Below are positions 26,702 to 34,980 of a stretch of DNA of 64,000 nucleotides, piece by piece. Position numbers and translations under genes: made by a program. Source of the stretch: Paenibacillus sp. FSL R7-0273 (lineage in GTDB: Bacteria; Bacillota; Bacilli; Paenibacillales; Paenibacillaceae). The stretch spans positions 1,995,501 through 2,059,500 of the forward strand of contig NZ_CP009283.1 of assembly GCF_000758625.1 (NCBI RefSeq). The letters are read 5' to 3'. The notes beneath the pieces were generated by a model, which was not told where the DNA came from, ran no database searches, and saw only the letters and a program-made list of their open reading frames with translations. Position 1 is the first letter of the stretch. Each line of letters begins with the position of its first letter.

Positions 26702-26730
26702 TTGAATTTGAGATAATACAATTCTATACT
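26702..26730 (+). promoter_or_regulatory. Sigma-A promoter of mltG
   Basis: TTGAAT (26702-26707), 17-base spacer, TATACT (26725-26730), 27 bases before the start codon. Confidence 0.75.
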
Positions 26731-26757
26731 ATATAGTCGGAAAGTGAGGAATTCCAT

Positions 26758-27807
26758 TTGAAATCCGCAATCCGCGCCATATTGATCGTAATCCTTGTGC
26801 TGGTCCTTGCAGCAGGAGGAGGCGCTTGGTATATCTGGAATGGAATGCAGCCGGTCGAGCCTGCAGGACCAGCCGTTACGTTCACGGTAGAGAAGGGGAT
26901 GGGCAGCTCGGAAATTGCTGATCTGCTTCAGGAGAACGGCATTATCCGTAACGCTTTATTTTTCAAGGGTTATCTGAGATGGGTTAAGGAAGGGTCCGGT
27001 TTCATGGCCGGTACCTATACTGCAAGCCCAGGCGATACGTATGACAACCTGATTGCCCGGCTGAATGCAGGCGATGTTGTGAAGAAAGAGACGGTTATCT
27101 TCACCATTCCGGAAGGATATACCGCGAAGCAGGTGGCGGATAAGCTGGCTGAGGCCTGGGGCCAGAAGCCGGAGGTATTTCTTGAACTTATAGATTCGGG
27201 CGCGGGGCTGGCTGCAGCGGACAGGCTGGAGGTTCCTTCCGGTACTGAAGTGCGGCATCGTCTGGAGGGTTACCTGTTCCCTGAAACATATGAACTGCTC
27301 AAGGACAGTACCCCGCAGGAGGTTGTTGAGGCGCTGCTGGAGCAGCTGGAGAAGAAGCTGGACAGCATTCCAGACTGGAAGCAGCAGCTGACAGAGCGTA
27401 AGATAACATTGCATGAGCTGCTGACCGTGGCATCACTGGTGGAGCGCGAGGTTGTTGTCGACGACGAGCGGCCGCTTGTGGCCGGCGTTATCTATAACAG
27501 GCTGAATAAAGGCCAGAACCTGGAGATCGACGCTACCGTCCAATATCTGCTGGATAAACAGAAGGAACGGCTGCTGTACAAGGATCTTGAAGTGGACAGC
27601 CCGTTCAATACGTACAGGAATCCTGGTCTGCCGCCGGGGCCCATCGCAAGTCCGGGCTTAGCCTCGATCCAGGCTGCGCTTGCTCCGGAAGCATCGGAAT
27701 ATTACTTCTATGTGACCAAAAAGGACGGCACACAAGGTCATCTGTTCGGCAAAACATACGAGGAACATTTAGCCAATATTAAAAAAAGTGAACAAACTGC
27801 GCCGTAA
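26758..27807 (+). CDS. mltG: Endolytic transglycosylase MltG (YceG family)
   Basis: A 349-residue protein with one N-terminal membrane helix (residues about 4-24) and an extracytoplasmic YceG domain. A LysM-like part (FTVEKGMGSSEIADLLQENG) precedes the catalytic region; E229 in ASLVEREV is the expected catalytic glutamate, followed by NRLNKGQNLEIDATVQY and NTYRNPGLPPGPIASPG. It cuts nascent glycan strands and ends chain growth. The start is TTG 26758, eight bases after AGTGAGG. Confidence 0.95.
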   Translation: MKSAIRAILIVILVLVLAAGGGAWYIWNGMQPVEPAGPAVTFTVEKGMGSSEIADLLQENGIIRNALFFKGYLRWVKEGSGFMAGTYTASPGDTYDNLIARLNAGDVVKKETVIFTIPEGYTAKQVADKLAEAWGQKPEVFLELIDSGAGLAAADRLEVPSGTEVRHRLEGYLFPETYELLKDSTPQEVVEALLEQLEKKLDSIPDWKQQLTERKITLHELLTVASLVEREVVVDDERPLVAGVIYNRLNKGQNLEIDATVQYLLDKQKERLLYKDLEVDSPFNTYRNPGLPPGPIASPGLASIQAALAPEASEYYFYVTKKDGTQGHLFGKTYEEHLANIKKSEQTAP

Positions 27808-27863
27808 CCTATTAAAATAGAGATTACTGCGGTTTGATGTTCCGCAAGGCAGGAGGATGCAAC

Positions 27864-28796
27864 ATGATGAACAAACCGGAGCTGCTGGTAACAGCGGCAT
27901 CCCTGGAAGAAGCGCGCGCATTACTGAATGCGGGAGCGGATGCGCTGTTGATCGGAGACGACCGCTTTGGAATGCGGCTGGCCGGCCATTTTACGCTGGA
28001 TGAGACAGCTGCAGTAATAGAACTGGCCCATGGCATGGGGCGTAAGGTATATGCAAGCTTGGGGGGACTGATGTCCAACCGGCTGCTGGACGAGCTTCCC
28101 GCCTACGTGAAGGCAATCGGGCAGCTTGGCATTGACGGAATTGAATTCGGTGACCCGGCTGTGCTGGCTGCAGTAAAGTCCGAGGCGCCGGAGCTGCGGC
28201 TGCACTGGAATGCCGAGATGACCTCGACGAATTACTATACGGCCAACTACTGGGGCCGCAAAGGGGCTTCGCGGGTCGTGCTGGCCCGTGAGCTGAATAT
28301 GGATGAGATTACCGAAATGGTACCGTTGCTTGAGGTGGAAGCCCAGGTGCAGGTGCACGGGATGACCAATATTTATCATTCCAAGCGCGGGCTGGTAGCC
28401 AGCTACATGGCCCATCAGGGACGTCCGGTCCCAGACGGTAATCTAGGCAAGGACCGCGGCCTGTTCCTGATTGAAGCGGAGCGCCAGGAAGAGAAATTCC
28501 CGATCTACGAGGATATCAACGGAACGCACATTATGAGCTCTGACGATGTCTGTATTCTTGAGGATCTGCATCTCCTGCTTGCTGCCGGAGTGCATAGCCT
28601 CAAGATTGAAGGCCTGCTGAAGCCAATTGCTTATAATGTGGCTGTTGTTAAGACTTTCCGTCGTGCGGTGGACCTGTATGCACAGGACCCGCAGGGCTAT
28701 GAATTTGATGAGTCGTGGATGGAGGACATCCGTGCGCTGCAGGACCCTGAGCGTGACCTGTCGTTCGGCTTCTTCTACAAAGAGCAGGTCTATTAA
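27864..28796 (+). CDS. trhP1: U32 family protein, tRNA hydroxylation subunit (TrhP1/YrrN-like)
   Basis: A 310-residue peptidase-U32 family protein. In Bacillus the pair YrrN/YrrO (TrhP1/TrhP2) makes 5-hydroxyuridine at tRNA position 34 from prephenate. Features are NAGADALLIGDDRFGMR, FGDPAVLAAVKSE, HWNAEMTSTNYYTANYWG and HSLKIEGLLKP. ATG 27864 lies seven bases after AGGAGG (27851-27856); the frame extends ten codons further up without support. Gene order matches Bacillus except that trmR (yrrM) is missing between mltG and this gene. Confidence 0.9.
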   Translation: MMNKPELLVTAASLEEARALLNAGADALLIGDDRFGMRLAGHFTLDETAAVIELAHGMGRKVYASLGGLMSNRLLDELPAYVKAIGQLGIDGIEFGDPAVLAAVKSEAPELRLHWNAEMTSTNYYTANYWGRKGASRVVLARELNMDEITEMVPLLEVEAQVQVHGMTNIYHSKRGLVASYMAHQGRPVPDGNLGKDRGLFLIEAERQEEKFPIYEDINGTHIMSSDDVCILEDLHLLLAAGVHSLKIEGLLKPIAYNVAVVKTFRRAVDLYAQDPQGYEFDESWMEDIRALQDPERDLSFGFFYKEQVY

Positions 28797-28885
28797 TCAA
28801 TCTTTTAGGGCAATAAAATAAGGCAATGATTTGCTGCTTTTATATGAACTTGTAGCTTACCTTAAGGATAATAGTAACGGAGGAA

Positions 28886-29040
28886 AGGTTTGGAACTGTA
28901 GGAGCGAATGCGTCCGCCTGAGAGTTTTCCGAAGGAAAGCTGGCTACGTAAGCATAAGCTATGTTTGGATTTTTACCGCGTGTAGCGGTTTTAATCAGGA
29001 AATCCAAACATAACAGTGGCCGGAAGTCCAAACGCTTTTC
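28886..29040 (+). repeat. Hairpin-rich intergenic element
   Basis: A perfect 13-bp stem TATGTTTGGATTT (28960-28972) / AAATCCAAACATA (29000-29012) encloses a second stem ACCGC (28975-28979) / GCGGT (28985-28989). GTTTGGAACTG upstream (28889-28898) can pair with CAGT and TCCAAAC downstream (29014-29033), giving an outer stem. It fills most of the 319-bp gap between the two U32 genes. It is structured RNA or a dispersed palindromic repeat; no coding potential is supported. Confidence 0.65.
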
Positions 29041-29115
29041 GCAGTTACGGTCATATCCCGAAGGTTAGATTTCCGGTTTATTTTAATACAGCAAAGATAT
29101 GGAGGGGAGAACACA

Positions 29116-30444
29116 ATGGGTACCATGACCAAGCCCCAATACAAGGGCAAGCGTTACCGTCTGGACAAACCGGAGCTCCTGGCTCCGGCGGGTAACCTGG
29201 AAAAATTGAAATTCGCCGTGCACTATGGTGCGGATGCAGTATATATCGGAGGACAGAAATACGGCCTGCGCTCCGGGGCTGACAACTTCAGCTTCGAAGA
29301 GATGCGCGAGGGTGTTGAATTTGCCAAAAAATACGGGGCAAAGGTATTTGTCGCTACCAACATCTATGCCCACAACGAAGATATCGCCGGGATTGAAGAA
29401 TACCTGCGTAACCTGTATGAGGCGGGAATTGCCGCTATTATCGTAGCCGATCCGGCCATCGTCGATACCGCGCGCCGCCTGGTGCCTGGGCTGGAAGTGC
29501 ATCTCAGCACCCAGCAGTCTACGCTGAACTGGCAGGCGGTATCCTTCTGGAAGGAAGAAGGGCTGCCGCGTGTCGTACTGGGCCGTGAGACCAGCCTGGA
29601 GGAAATCGCCGAAATCAAAAAGCATGTCGATATCGAAATCGAAAGCTTTATTCACGGCGCGATGTGCTCCTCGTATTCCGGACGCTGCGTGCTGTCCAAC
29701 CATTTTACGGACCGTGACTCAAACCGCGGGGGCTGCTGCCAGTCCTGCCGCTGGAAGTATGACCTGTTCGAGGACGGCCGTCCGGAAGGAACCTGGGTGT
29801 CGGAAGAGGATCAGGCTGAAGCTGCTCCGCCGCAGCATCTTTTACCGGGAGTAACCCAGCTGCCGCTGCATCAGCCTGAGGATAACCCGTTCACCATGGG
29901 CTCCAAGGACCTGTGCATGCTGGAGAGCATTCCTGACCTGATCGAGGTCGGCATCGACAGCTTCAAGATTGAAGGCCGGATGAAGTCAATCCACTATGTA
30001 GCCACAGTTGTGAATGCTTACCGCAAGGCGATTGATTCCTATATGGCGGATCCGGAGAATTACGTGCTGAAGCCGGAGTGGCTGGAAGAGCTGCATAAGG
30101 CGGCGAACCGTCCGCTGAACACAGGGTTCTTTTACGATACGCCGGACCATGAAGATCATATTTATGAGCCGGAGGAAAAAGCGGCGCCGTATGATTTCGC
30201 CGGACTGGTGCTGGAATATGATGCGCAGAGCGGTATGGCGCTTGTACAGCAGCGTAATCACTTTAAGCCGGGACAGGAAGTTGAATTCTTCGGCCCTGAC
30301 AATACATTCTTCAAGCAGATCGTCGGCGAGCTGTGGGATGAAGCAGGAAATCCGCTGGATGCCGCCCGTCACCCGCTGCAAAAGGTGCGCATGAAGGTGG
30401 ATCAGCCGGTTGCCTATTTTGATATGATGCGTAAGAGAAAATAA
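29116..30444 (+). CDS. trhP2: U32 family protein, tRNA hydroxylation subunit (TrhP2/YrrO-like)
   Basis: A 442-residue U32 protein. PELLAPAGNLEKLKFAVHYGADAVYIGG is the family opening; the cysteine set MCSSYSGRCVLSN and GGCCQSCRW is the usual iron-sulfur or metal-type cluster; DSFKIEGRMKS is the C-terminal family motif, and a beta-barrel extension follows. Partner of the upstream U32 protein in making 5-hydroxyuridine in tRNA. ATG 29116 follows GGAGGGGAG. Confidence 0.92.
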   Translation: MGTMTKPQYKGKRYRLDKPELLAPAGNLEKLKFAVHYGADAVYIGGQKYGLRSGADNFSFEEMREGVEFAKKYGAKVFVATNIYAHNEDIAGIEEYLRNLYEAGIAAIIVADPAIVDTARRLVPGLEVHLSTQQSTLNWQAVSFWKEEGLPRVVLGRETSLEEIAEIKKHVDIEIESFIHGAMCSSYSGRCVLSNHFTDRDSNRGGCCQSCRWKYDLFEDGRPEGTWVSEEDQAEAAPPQHLLPGVTQLPLHQPEDNPFTMGSKDLCMLESIPDLIEVGIDSFKIEGRMKSIHYVATVVNAYRKAIDSYMADPENYVLKPEWLEELHKAANRPLNTGFFYDTPDHEDHIYEPEEKAAPYDFAGLVLEYDAQSGMALVQQRNHFKPGQEVEFFGPDNTFFKQIVGELWDEAGNPLDAARHPLQKVRMKVDQPVAYFDMMRKRK

Positions 30445-30461
30445 CAGCTTTGGCTTGAACG

Positions 30462-30495
30462 GAGGGCGCCCTGCTTGCAGGGTGTCCTTTTTTTA
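30462..30495 (+). terminator. Terminator after trhP2
   Basis: GGGCGCCCTGC / GCAGGGTGTCC stem with a TT loop followed by TTTTTTT. Confidence 0.85.
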
Positions 30496-30545
30496 CATAA
30501 ATTCAAAATCTTATAAAAAGTGCTCAGGGAATTTCTTGAGAATCC

Positions 30546-30573
30546 TAAGTATTTTGTCCTAATCAGCCGATAT
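30546..30573 (+). promoter_or_regulatory. Sigma-D (flagellar) type promoter before the chemoreceptor
   Basis: TAAG (30546-30549), 16-base spacer and GCCGATAT (30566-30573); the -10 is identical to the Bacillus sigma-D consensus. A cre-like GGGGAACGCTTACA (30578-30591, 12 of 14) overlaps the expected start of transcription. Confidence 0.7.
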
Positions 30574-30623
30574 ATATGGGGAACGCTTACATACATCTTC
30601 TATTCTAACTGGCAGGTGATTGC

Positions 30624-32891
30624 ATGGGGATTCCCGAGCAGGAGAACAGAGAGATAAATCAGAAGGGGAGAAGGGTAAAAGTGAGAGAGAACAATAAAAA
30701 AGCAGCCAAAGAGCAGAAAAACAGCCCGGATTCGACAAAGGGGTCAAAACAGCCGGAGAAAGACAAGAGTAAGCTGAAAATGGCGGATTTAAGCTTTAAA
30801 GGGCTGCTAAACGGCTCTGTCCGTCAGGTAAAGAGAGTGAACCCGATCCGGTCAGTAGGGGTCAAGCTGTTCCTAATCTTCCTCTCCTCTATCGTGGTTG
30901 TAGTCCTTCTTTTGGGACTCTTGTCCTATAACAAGGCTAAGACTACGATTAAAGATAACGTGTCAGAGGCCAACAGGCAGACGATTCTCCAGACCTCGGA
31001 CAAGCTGGACATCATGCTTAACCAGTATGAAAACCTGGCGCTTCAATTGTATTTTGATACTAAGATGCAAAGCGATTTGACCGCTTTAATGTCAGCAGAG
31101 TCCAACTACGACAAATTCGTTGCTACCGATGCAATCAGCAAGAAGCTGTCCAGCCAGACAACTACAGATTCCAACATTGTGGCGATCTCGCTAATTCCGA
31201 CCAATGCAGAGGAAACTGTAATTTCCAGCGGAAATTCCAGTCTCAAAATGGATGGAATCAGAGACCAGGATTGGTTCAAAACAGTAGTAGAACGGACTAC
31301 TGAATACACCTCATATTATACGCAAGATGCTGAACCCCAGCAGAACTACTGGTTCTCAACCGCTGTGCAGGGAACAAGCGGCAAAAATGTTGCCATGGTA
31401 AGATCCTTGAAAACAATGGGCTCCGGCTCCGGTTTTGTCCTGATGCTGGAGCTGAAGAATTCACTGCTTGAGGATGCCTTTAAAAGTGTCTCACTCGGCG
31501 AGGGCTCGCGGATTCAGCTGGTTGATCCGGACGGCATCGTTATCGCCTCCTCCGTTTCTGCTGATGACGGTGTGGCTTCTGCGTTCAGCTTTATCAAGGA
31601 GAGTAAAGCAGCGAATAACAGCCGGGAAGCCAAGGATGCTGAAGGCAATGAAGTACTGGCGGTATTCAGCACACTCGGCAAGGCGGACTGGAAGCTTACC
31701 GGCATTATTCCGACAGGCGAACTGGTGAAGGCGGCTGAGCCGATTCTGTTCACTACCTATATGGCTGCATTAGTAGCAGCTCTGCTTGCCGTATTGCTGG
31801 GCTTCTGGATGGTGCGGATGATCGCCCAGCCGCTGGCCCGCCTGAAAAATCTGATGGTTCAAGGGGCAAAGGGCGACCTGAGTGTTCGCACCGAATTTGC
31901 ATCCAAGGATGAAATTGGCCAGCTGTCGGCTTCGTTCAATTTAATGATGGAACGGATTACCGATCTGGTGGCACAGACCAACGATACAGCACGCGAGGTA
32001 CTGGAGACTGCAGGTGAGCTTGGCGGGGCTTCCCGCAAAACCGCTATTTCCGCCAAGGAAATCGCTGCAGCCACTGAAGAGATTGCCGGCGGTGCGGGCA
32101 GCCTGGCACTAGAGGCGGAGCGCGGCAATGAGCTGACTGATCTGATCGGCACGCAGATGCAGAGTGTGATCGCCGCCAATGCAGCAATGGATGAAGCGGC
32201 GCATACGGTTGGCGAAGCCAGCGGACACGGGGCGAAGCAGCTGGAGGCCCTGCTGGAGAAGACCGGCCTTATCGGCGAGAAGACAGGCGCACTCGTGTCA
32301 CGGGTCAACAATCTGAAGGATACCGTATATTCTGTCGTTAAAGTACTGGATGTCATGAAGAATATTACACAGCAGACCAATATCCTCTCCTTGAATGCTA
32401 CTATTGAGGCTGCGAGAGCAGGCGAGGCAGGCCGCGGATTTATGGTGGTCGCAGGGGAAGTCCGGCAGCTGGCAGATCAGTCCAAGCAGTCGATAGCTCT
32501 GGTAGCCGGTATTATTGATAATATTGTTACCGAGATGAACGGAACTGTAGAGGAGCTGTCCGAGGTGGCGCCGCTCTTCAAGGAGCAAATGACTTCTGTC
32601 AAAAGCACAAGTGATATCTTTGTCTCTGTACAGGCGCAAATGGAGGATTTCATAGCCAGCCTGGAGTCCGTTACAAGCGCAATCGGCAGCCTCAGCCATT
32701 CACAGGGTGTGCTGTCCGACGCGATGGGCAATGTAAGCGCAGTGGCACAGCAATCGTCAGCTACTTCCGAAGAGGTGGCTTCACTCAGCAGCGAGCAGCA
32801 GAATGTGAGCGATCAGCTCGTGTCCCTGTCCGGCAAGCTGGAGGTTGCTTCGAACCAGCTGAAGGACAAGCTGTCGCTGTTTACAATCTAA
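30624..32891 (+). CDS. Methyl-accepting chemotaxis protein
   Basis: A 755-residue receptor. A basic N-terminal tail of about 75 residues precedes the first membrane helix (FLIFLSSIVVVVLLLGLLSY); an extracellular Cache-like sensor of about 260 residues follows; the second helix is TTYMAALVAALLAVLLGFWMV; then HAMP (QPLARLKNLMVQGAKGDLSVR) and the signalling helices with the hairpin tip [22 protein letters not shown]. It couples an unknown ligand to CheA/CheW. ATG 30624 follows AGGTGAT; GTG 30681 after AGAAGGGGAGAAGGG is an alternative and would remove 19 tail residues. Confidence 0.93.
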   Translation: MGIPEQENREINQKGRRVKVRENNKKAAKEQKNSPDSTKGSKQPEKDKSKLKMADLSFKGLLNGSVRQVKRVNPIRSVGVKLFLIFLSSIVVVVLLLGLLSYNKAKTTIKDNVSEANRQTILQTSDKLDIMLNQYENLALQLYFDTKMQSDLTALMSAESNYDKFVATDAISKKLSSQTTTDSNIVAISLIPTNAEETVISSGNSSLKMDGIRDQDWFKTVVERTTEYTSYYTQDAEPQQNYWFSTAVQGTSGKNVAMVRSLKTMGSGSGFVLMLELKNSLLEDAFKSVSLGEGSRIQLVDPDGIVIASSVSADDGVASAFSFIKESKAANNSREAKDAEGNEVLAVFSTLGKADWKLTGIIPTGELVKAAEPILFTTYMAALVAALLAVLLGFWMVRMIAQPLARLKNLMVQGAKGDLSVRTEFASKDEIGQLSASFNLMMERITDLVAQTNDTAREVLETAGELGGASRKTAISAKEIAAATEEIAGGAGSLALEAERGNELTDLIGTQMQSVIAANAAMDEAAHTVGEASGHGAKQLEALLEKTGLIGEKTGALVSRVNNLKDTVYSVVKVLDVMKNITQQTNILSLNATIEAARAGEAGRGFMVVAGEVRQLADQSKQSIALVAGIIDNIVTEMNGTVEELSEVAPLFKEQMTSVKSTSDIFVSVQAQMEDFIASLESVTSAIGSLSHSQGVLSDAMGNVSAVAQQSSATSEEVASLSSEQQNVSDQLVSLSGKLEVASNQLKDKLSLFTI

Positions 32892-32918
32892 CCTTATCTG
32901 TTCTGGTGGGTATGCTGT

Positions 32919-32957
32919 CAGGCCGGTTCTTCCTTAGCGGAGAACCGGCCTGTTTTG
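32919..32957 (+). terminator. Terminator after the chemoreceptor
   Basis: CAGGCCGGTTCT / AGAACCGGCCTG perfect 12-bp stem followed by TTTTGATTT. Confidence 0.85.
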
Positions 32958-33056
32958 ATTTCGGGGCTTTTTCTTGTGTATCGGGGAAACGGCAAGTATA
33001 ATTATTTTTGTTAGGTAAAAGTTATGATAACAGAACCAACAGCTGGAGGAATACAT

Positions 33057-34139
33057 ATGGCCAAAAAAGTTACAATGCAGATCATAGCAGACCATCTCGG
33101 AGTATCCAAGTTCGTCGTTTCCAAATCCCTGTCCGGCAAAGAGGGTGTAAATGAAACGACAAGAGAAAGAGTCATTCAGGCAGCCTCACAGCTTGGTTAT
33201 TTCACGCAAAAAAATGCCTATATGCAAAATACGAAGCGCTCCGCCCAAACAGCCGGCAGCGACCGCAACAAGCAGTCGGTGCTGGTGCTGATGCCTAATA
33301 TCCGTTCGCAGACACAGGACTCACTGTACTGGGGCAAAATTGTAGACGGCATTGCCCTTGCTCTGGATGAACAGGGGCTGGGGATGGTTATCGTCTCGGA
33401 GCACCGGGCCGATAATTTCGTCAATATTCTGAATCCTGGCGGTCTGCTTGGCCTGGTCGGTGTAGGTACGATTTCGACTTCGCTGCTGCTGGAGGTTCAC
33501 CGGATCGGTCTGCCGATGGTGCTGATTGATCATGAGGACCCGCTGATTCCAAGCGACACTGTATTTGCAAACAACATGGACTCGATGGCGAGGCTGAGCA
33601 ATCACCTGCTGGGAATCGGCCATACAAGACAGCATTTTATCGGCCCGATCCGTTATTCGCGCAGCTTCAGGGACCGCTGGATCGGCTTCCGCAGTGCGCT
33701 TGAAGAAGGCGGGCTGAAGCCTCAAGCCGGCGATGATGAGCTGCTGCTGCAGGAAGGCATGGATTCGATTGTGCTGCAGGAGGAATTCCGGCAGTGGCTG
33801 ATGAAACAGAAGCAGGCAGGAACGGTGCCGACCGCGCTGCTGTGCGGTAATGATTTTATTGCACTTACGGTATGCAATGCACTGAAGGAGGAAGGCTTGT
33901 CTGTTCCGGAGGATATTTCCGTGACCGGCTTTGATAACATTGATGATGCTGTCAGAGGCATACCGCCGCTCACTACGGTCCATGTACCCAAAGAAGCCAT
34001 GGGCCGGGCTGCTGTCGAGAAGCTCCTCAGCCGGATCAACAGCCCGGCTTCACCGCTGGAGAAGATTCTGATCGCAGCAGATATTGTCCACCGGGATTCC
34101 GTGGCTGAGCCGCAGGTGAATTCGGATAGGGGTGAATAG
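33057..34139 (+). CDS. LacI-family transcriptional regulator
   Basis: A 360-residue repressor-type protein. The N-terminal helix-turn-helix is TMQIIADHLGVSKFVVSKSLSGKEGV; the effector domain is periplasmic-binding-like with VLVLMPNIRSQ, LIDHEDPLIPSDTVFANN and the C-terminal VTGFDNIDDA...PLTTVHVPKEAMG. The hinge is longer than usual (Gln/Asn/Ser-rich). ATG 33057 lies nine bases after GGAGG. No sugar operon is directly adjacent, so its target is unclear; the mannan operon at 36.3-39.6 kb is one candidate. Confidence 0.92.
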   Translation: MAKKVTMQIIADHLGVSKFVVSKSLSGKEGVNETTRERVIQAASQLGYFTQKNAYMQNTKRSAQTAGSDRNKQSVLVLMPNIRSQTQDSLYWGKIVDGIALALDEQGLGMVIVSEHRADNFVNILNPGGLLGLVGVGTISTSLLLEVHRIGLPMVLIDHEDPLIPSDTVFANNMDSMARLSNHLLGIGHTRQHFIGPIRYSRSFRDRWIGFRSALEEGGLKPQAGDDELLLQEGMDSIVLQEEFRQWLMKQKQAGTVPTALLCGNDFIALTVCNALKEEGLSVPEDISVTGFDNIDDAVRGIPPLTTVHVPKEAMGRAAVEKLLSRINSPASPLEKILIAADIVHRDSVAEPQVNSDRGE

Positions 34140-34143
34140 ACGG

Positions 34144-34294
34144 ATGAGCTATGATGTGCATATTACCCGGGCGGATCACGGTGTCGGCTGCAGATGATTT
34201 TGTAATCGGAAAAATGCTTGAGCTTGCCGCCGGACTAGGCGCCAAAGTGCAGGGGGATGACGGGGAGGATATAAGTAGTACGGATGCAGACTGA
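34144..34294 (+). pseudogene. Remnant of a small MSYDVHITRADH-type gene
   Basis: ATG 34144 reads MSYDVHITRADH and soon stops at a TGA; from 34181, in another frame, the sequence reads DFVIGKMLELAAGLGAKVQGDDGE and stops at 34292. These are the two ends of a known small hypothetical-protein family as I recall it, with the middle deleted and a frameshift. The five-base gap after the LacI stop suggests it was once the next gene of that transcript. Confidence 0.55.
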
Positions 34295-34330
34295 TCGGCG
34301 GAGCATAGAGTGTTCATTCCGCATAACACT

Positions 34331-34374
34331 CCGGCGGCATATCATACTGTGGACCAAGTATGATATGCCGCCGG
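34331..34374. other. Perfect 18-bp inverted repeat
   Basis: CCGGCGGCATATCATACT (34331-34348) and its exact complement (34357-34374) with an eight-base loop. It lies between the gene remnant and the convergent VOC gene. No T-run follows on either strand, so a classic terminator is doubtful, though it may still end convergent transcripts. Confidence 0.8.
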
Positions 34375-34405
34375 GAAGGATGCTGTTTGTTAGTCTAAGC
34401 TATAG

Positions 34406-34828
34406 CTACTCCGGCTGCTCCCACGCAGGGTTCCAGGCAATCTCCCACAAATGCCCGTCAGGGTCCTGAAAATAACCGGCATACCCTCCATAAAAGGTAT
34501 CGCGGGCAGGTACGGTAATGACCGCGCCTGCTTTTTGCGCTTCGCCCATAAGCTGGTCCACTTCATCCCGGCTGCCTGCATTGTGGGCCAATGAAAACTC
34601 AGTCGGACTGGCCGGTGTTTGGGATAGCGTGCTGTCATGAGCCAGATCGCTGCGCTTCCACAGGGCCAGCCTGAGGCCGCCCTGCAGCTCAAAAAAAGCT
34701 ACGGCCCCGTGTTCAAACTCCGTTCCGATAATCCCCTCTGTCGGCAGCCCCAGCCCGTCCCGGTAGAACGCCACCGACCGCTCCAGATCATCCACTCCCA
34801 GGGTGATAACGGTAATCCGCGGTTTCAT
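34406..34828 (-). CDS. VOC/glyoxalase-fold protein
   Basis: A 140-residue vicinal-oxygen-chelate protein: ITVITLGVDDLERSVAFYRDGLGLP at the start, GAVAFFELQGGLRLALW in the middle and GGYAGYFQDPDGHLWEIAWNP at the end, where the glutamate of LWEI is a usual metal ligand. Members include lyases, dioxygenases and resistance proteins; the exact activity is unknown. ATG 34828 follows GAGGAGG on the minus strand. Confidence 0.88.
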   Translation of the reverse strand: MKPRITVITLGVDDLERSVAFYRDGLGLPTEGIIGTEFEHGAVAFFELQGGLRLALWKRSDLAHDSTLSQTPASPTEFSLAHNAGSRDEVDQLMGEAQKAGAVITVPARDTFYGGYAGYFQDPDGHLWEIAWNPAWEQPE

Positions 34829-34980
34829 AAATTGCCCTCCTCGTAATTACTGTATTAGGTGCTGCTTTCATTGTACCCTGTTTAGAAAACAGGAAAACAC
34901 CGCTGTATTCTTTCTCTTTTTGGTTTTGAGAGCCCGGCTTATACTTTGGGCATTGATTACAATTAAGAGGAGGGATAGGT

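Noticed and set aside
28831..29013. 60-codon plus-strand frame between the U32 genes
   Set aside because: It lies over the hairpin element, has no ribosome site and no similarity I recognise.
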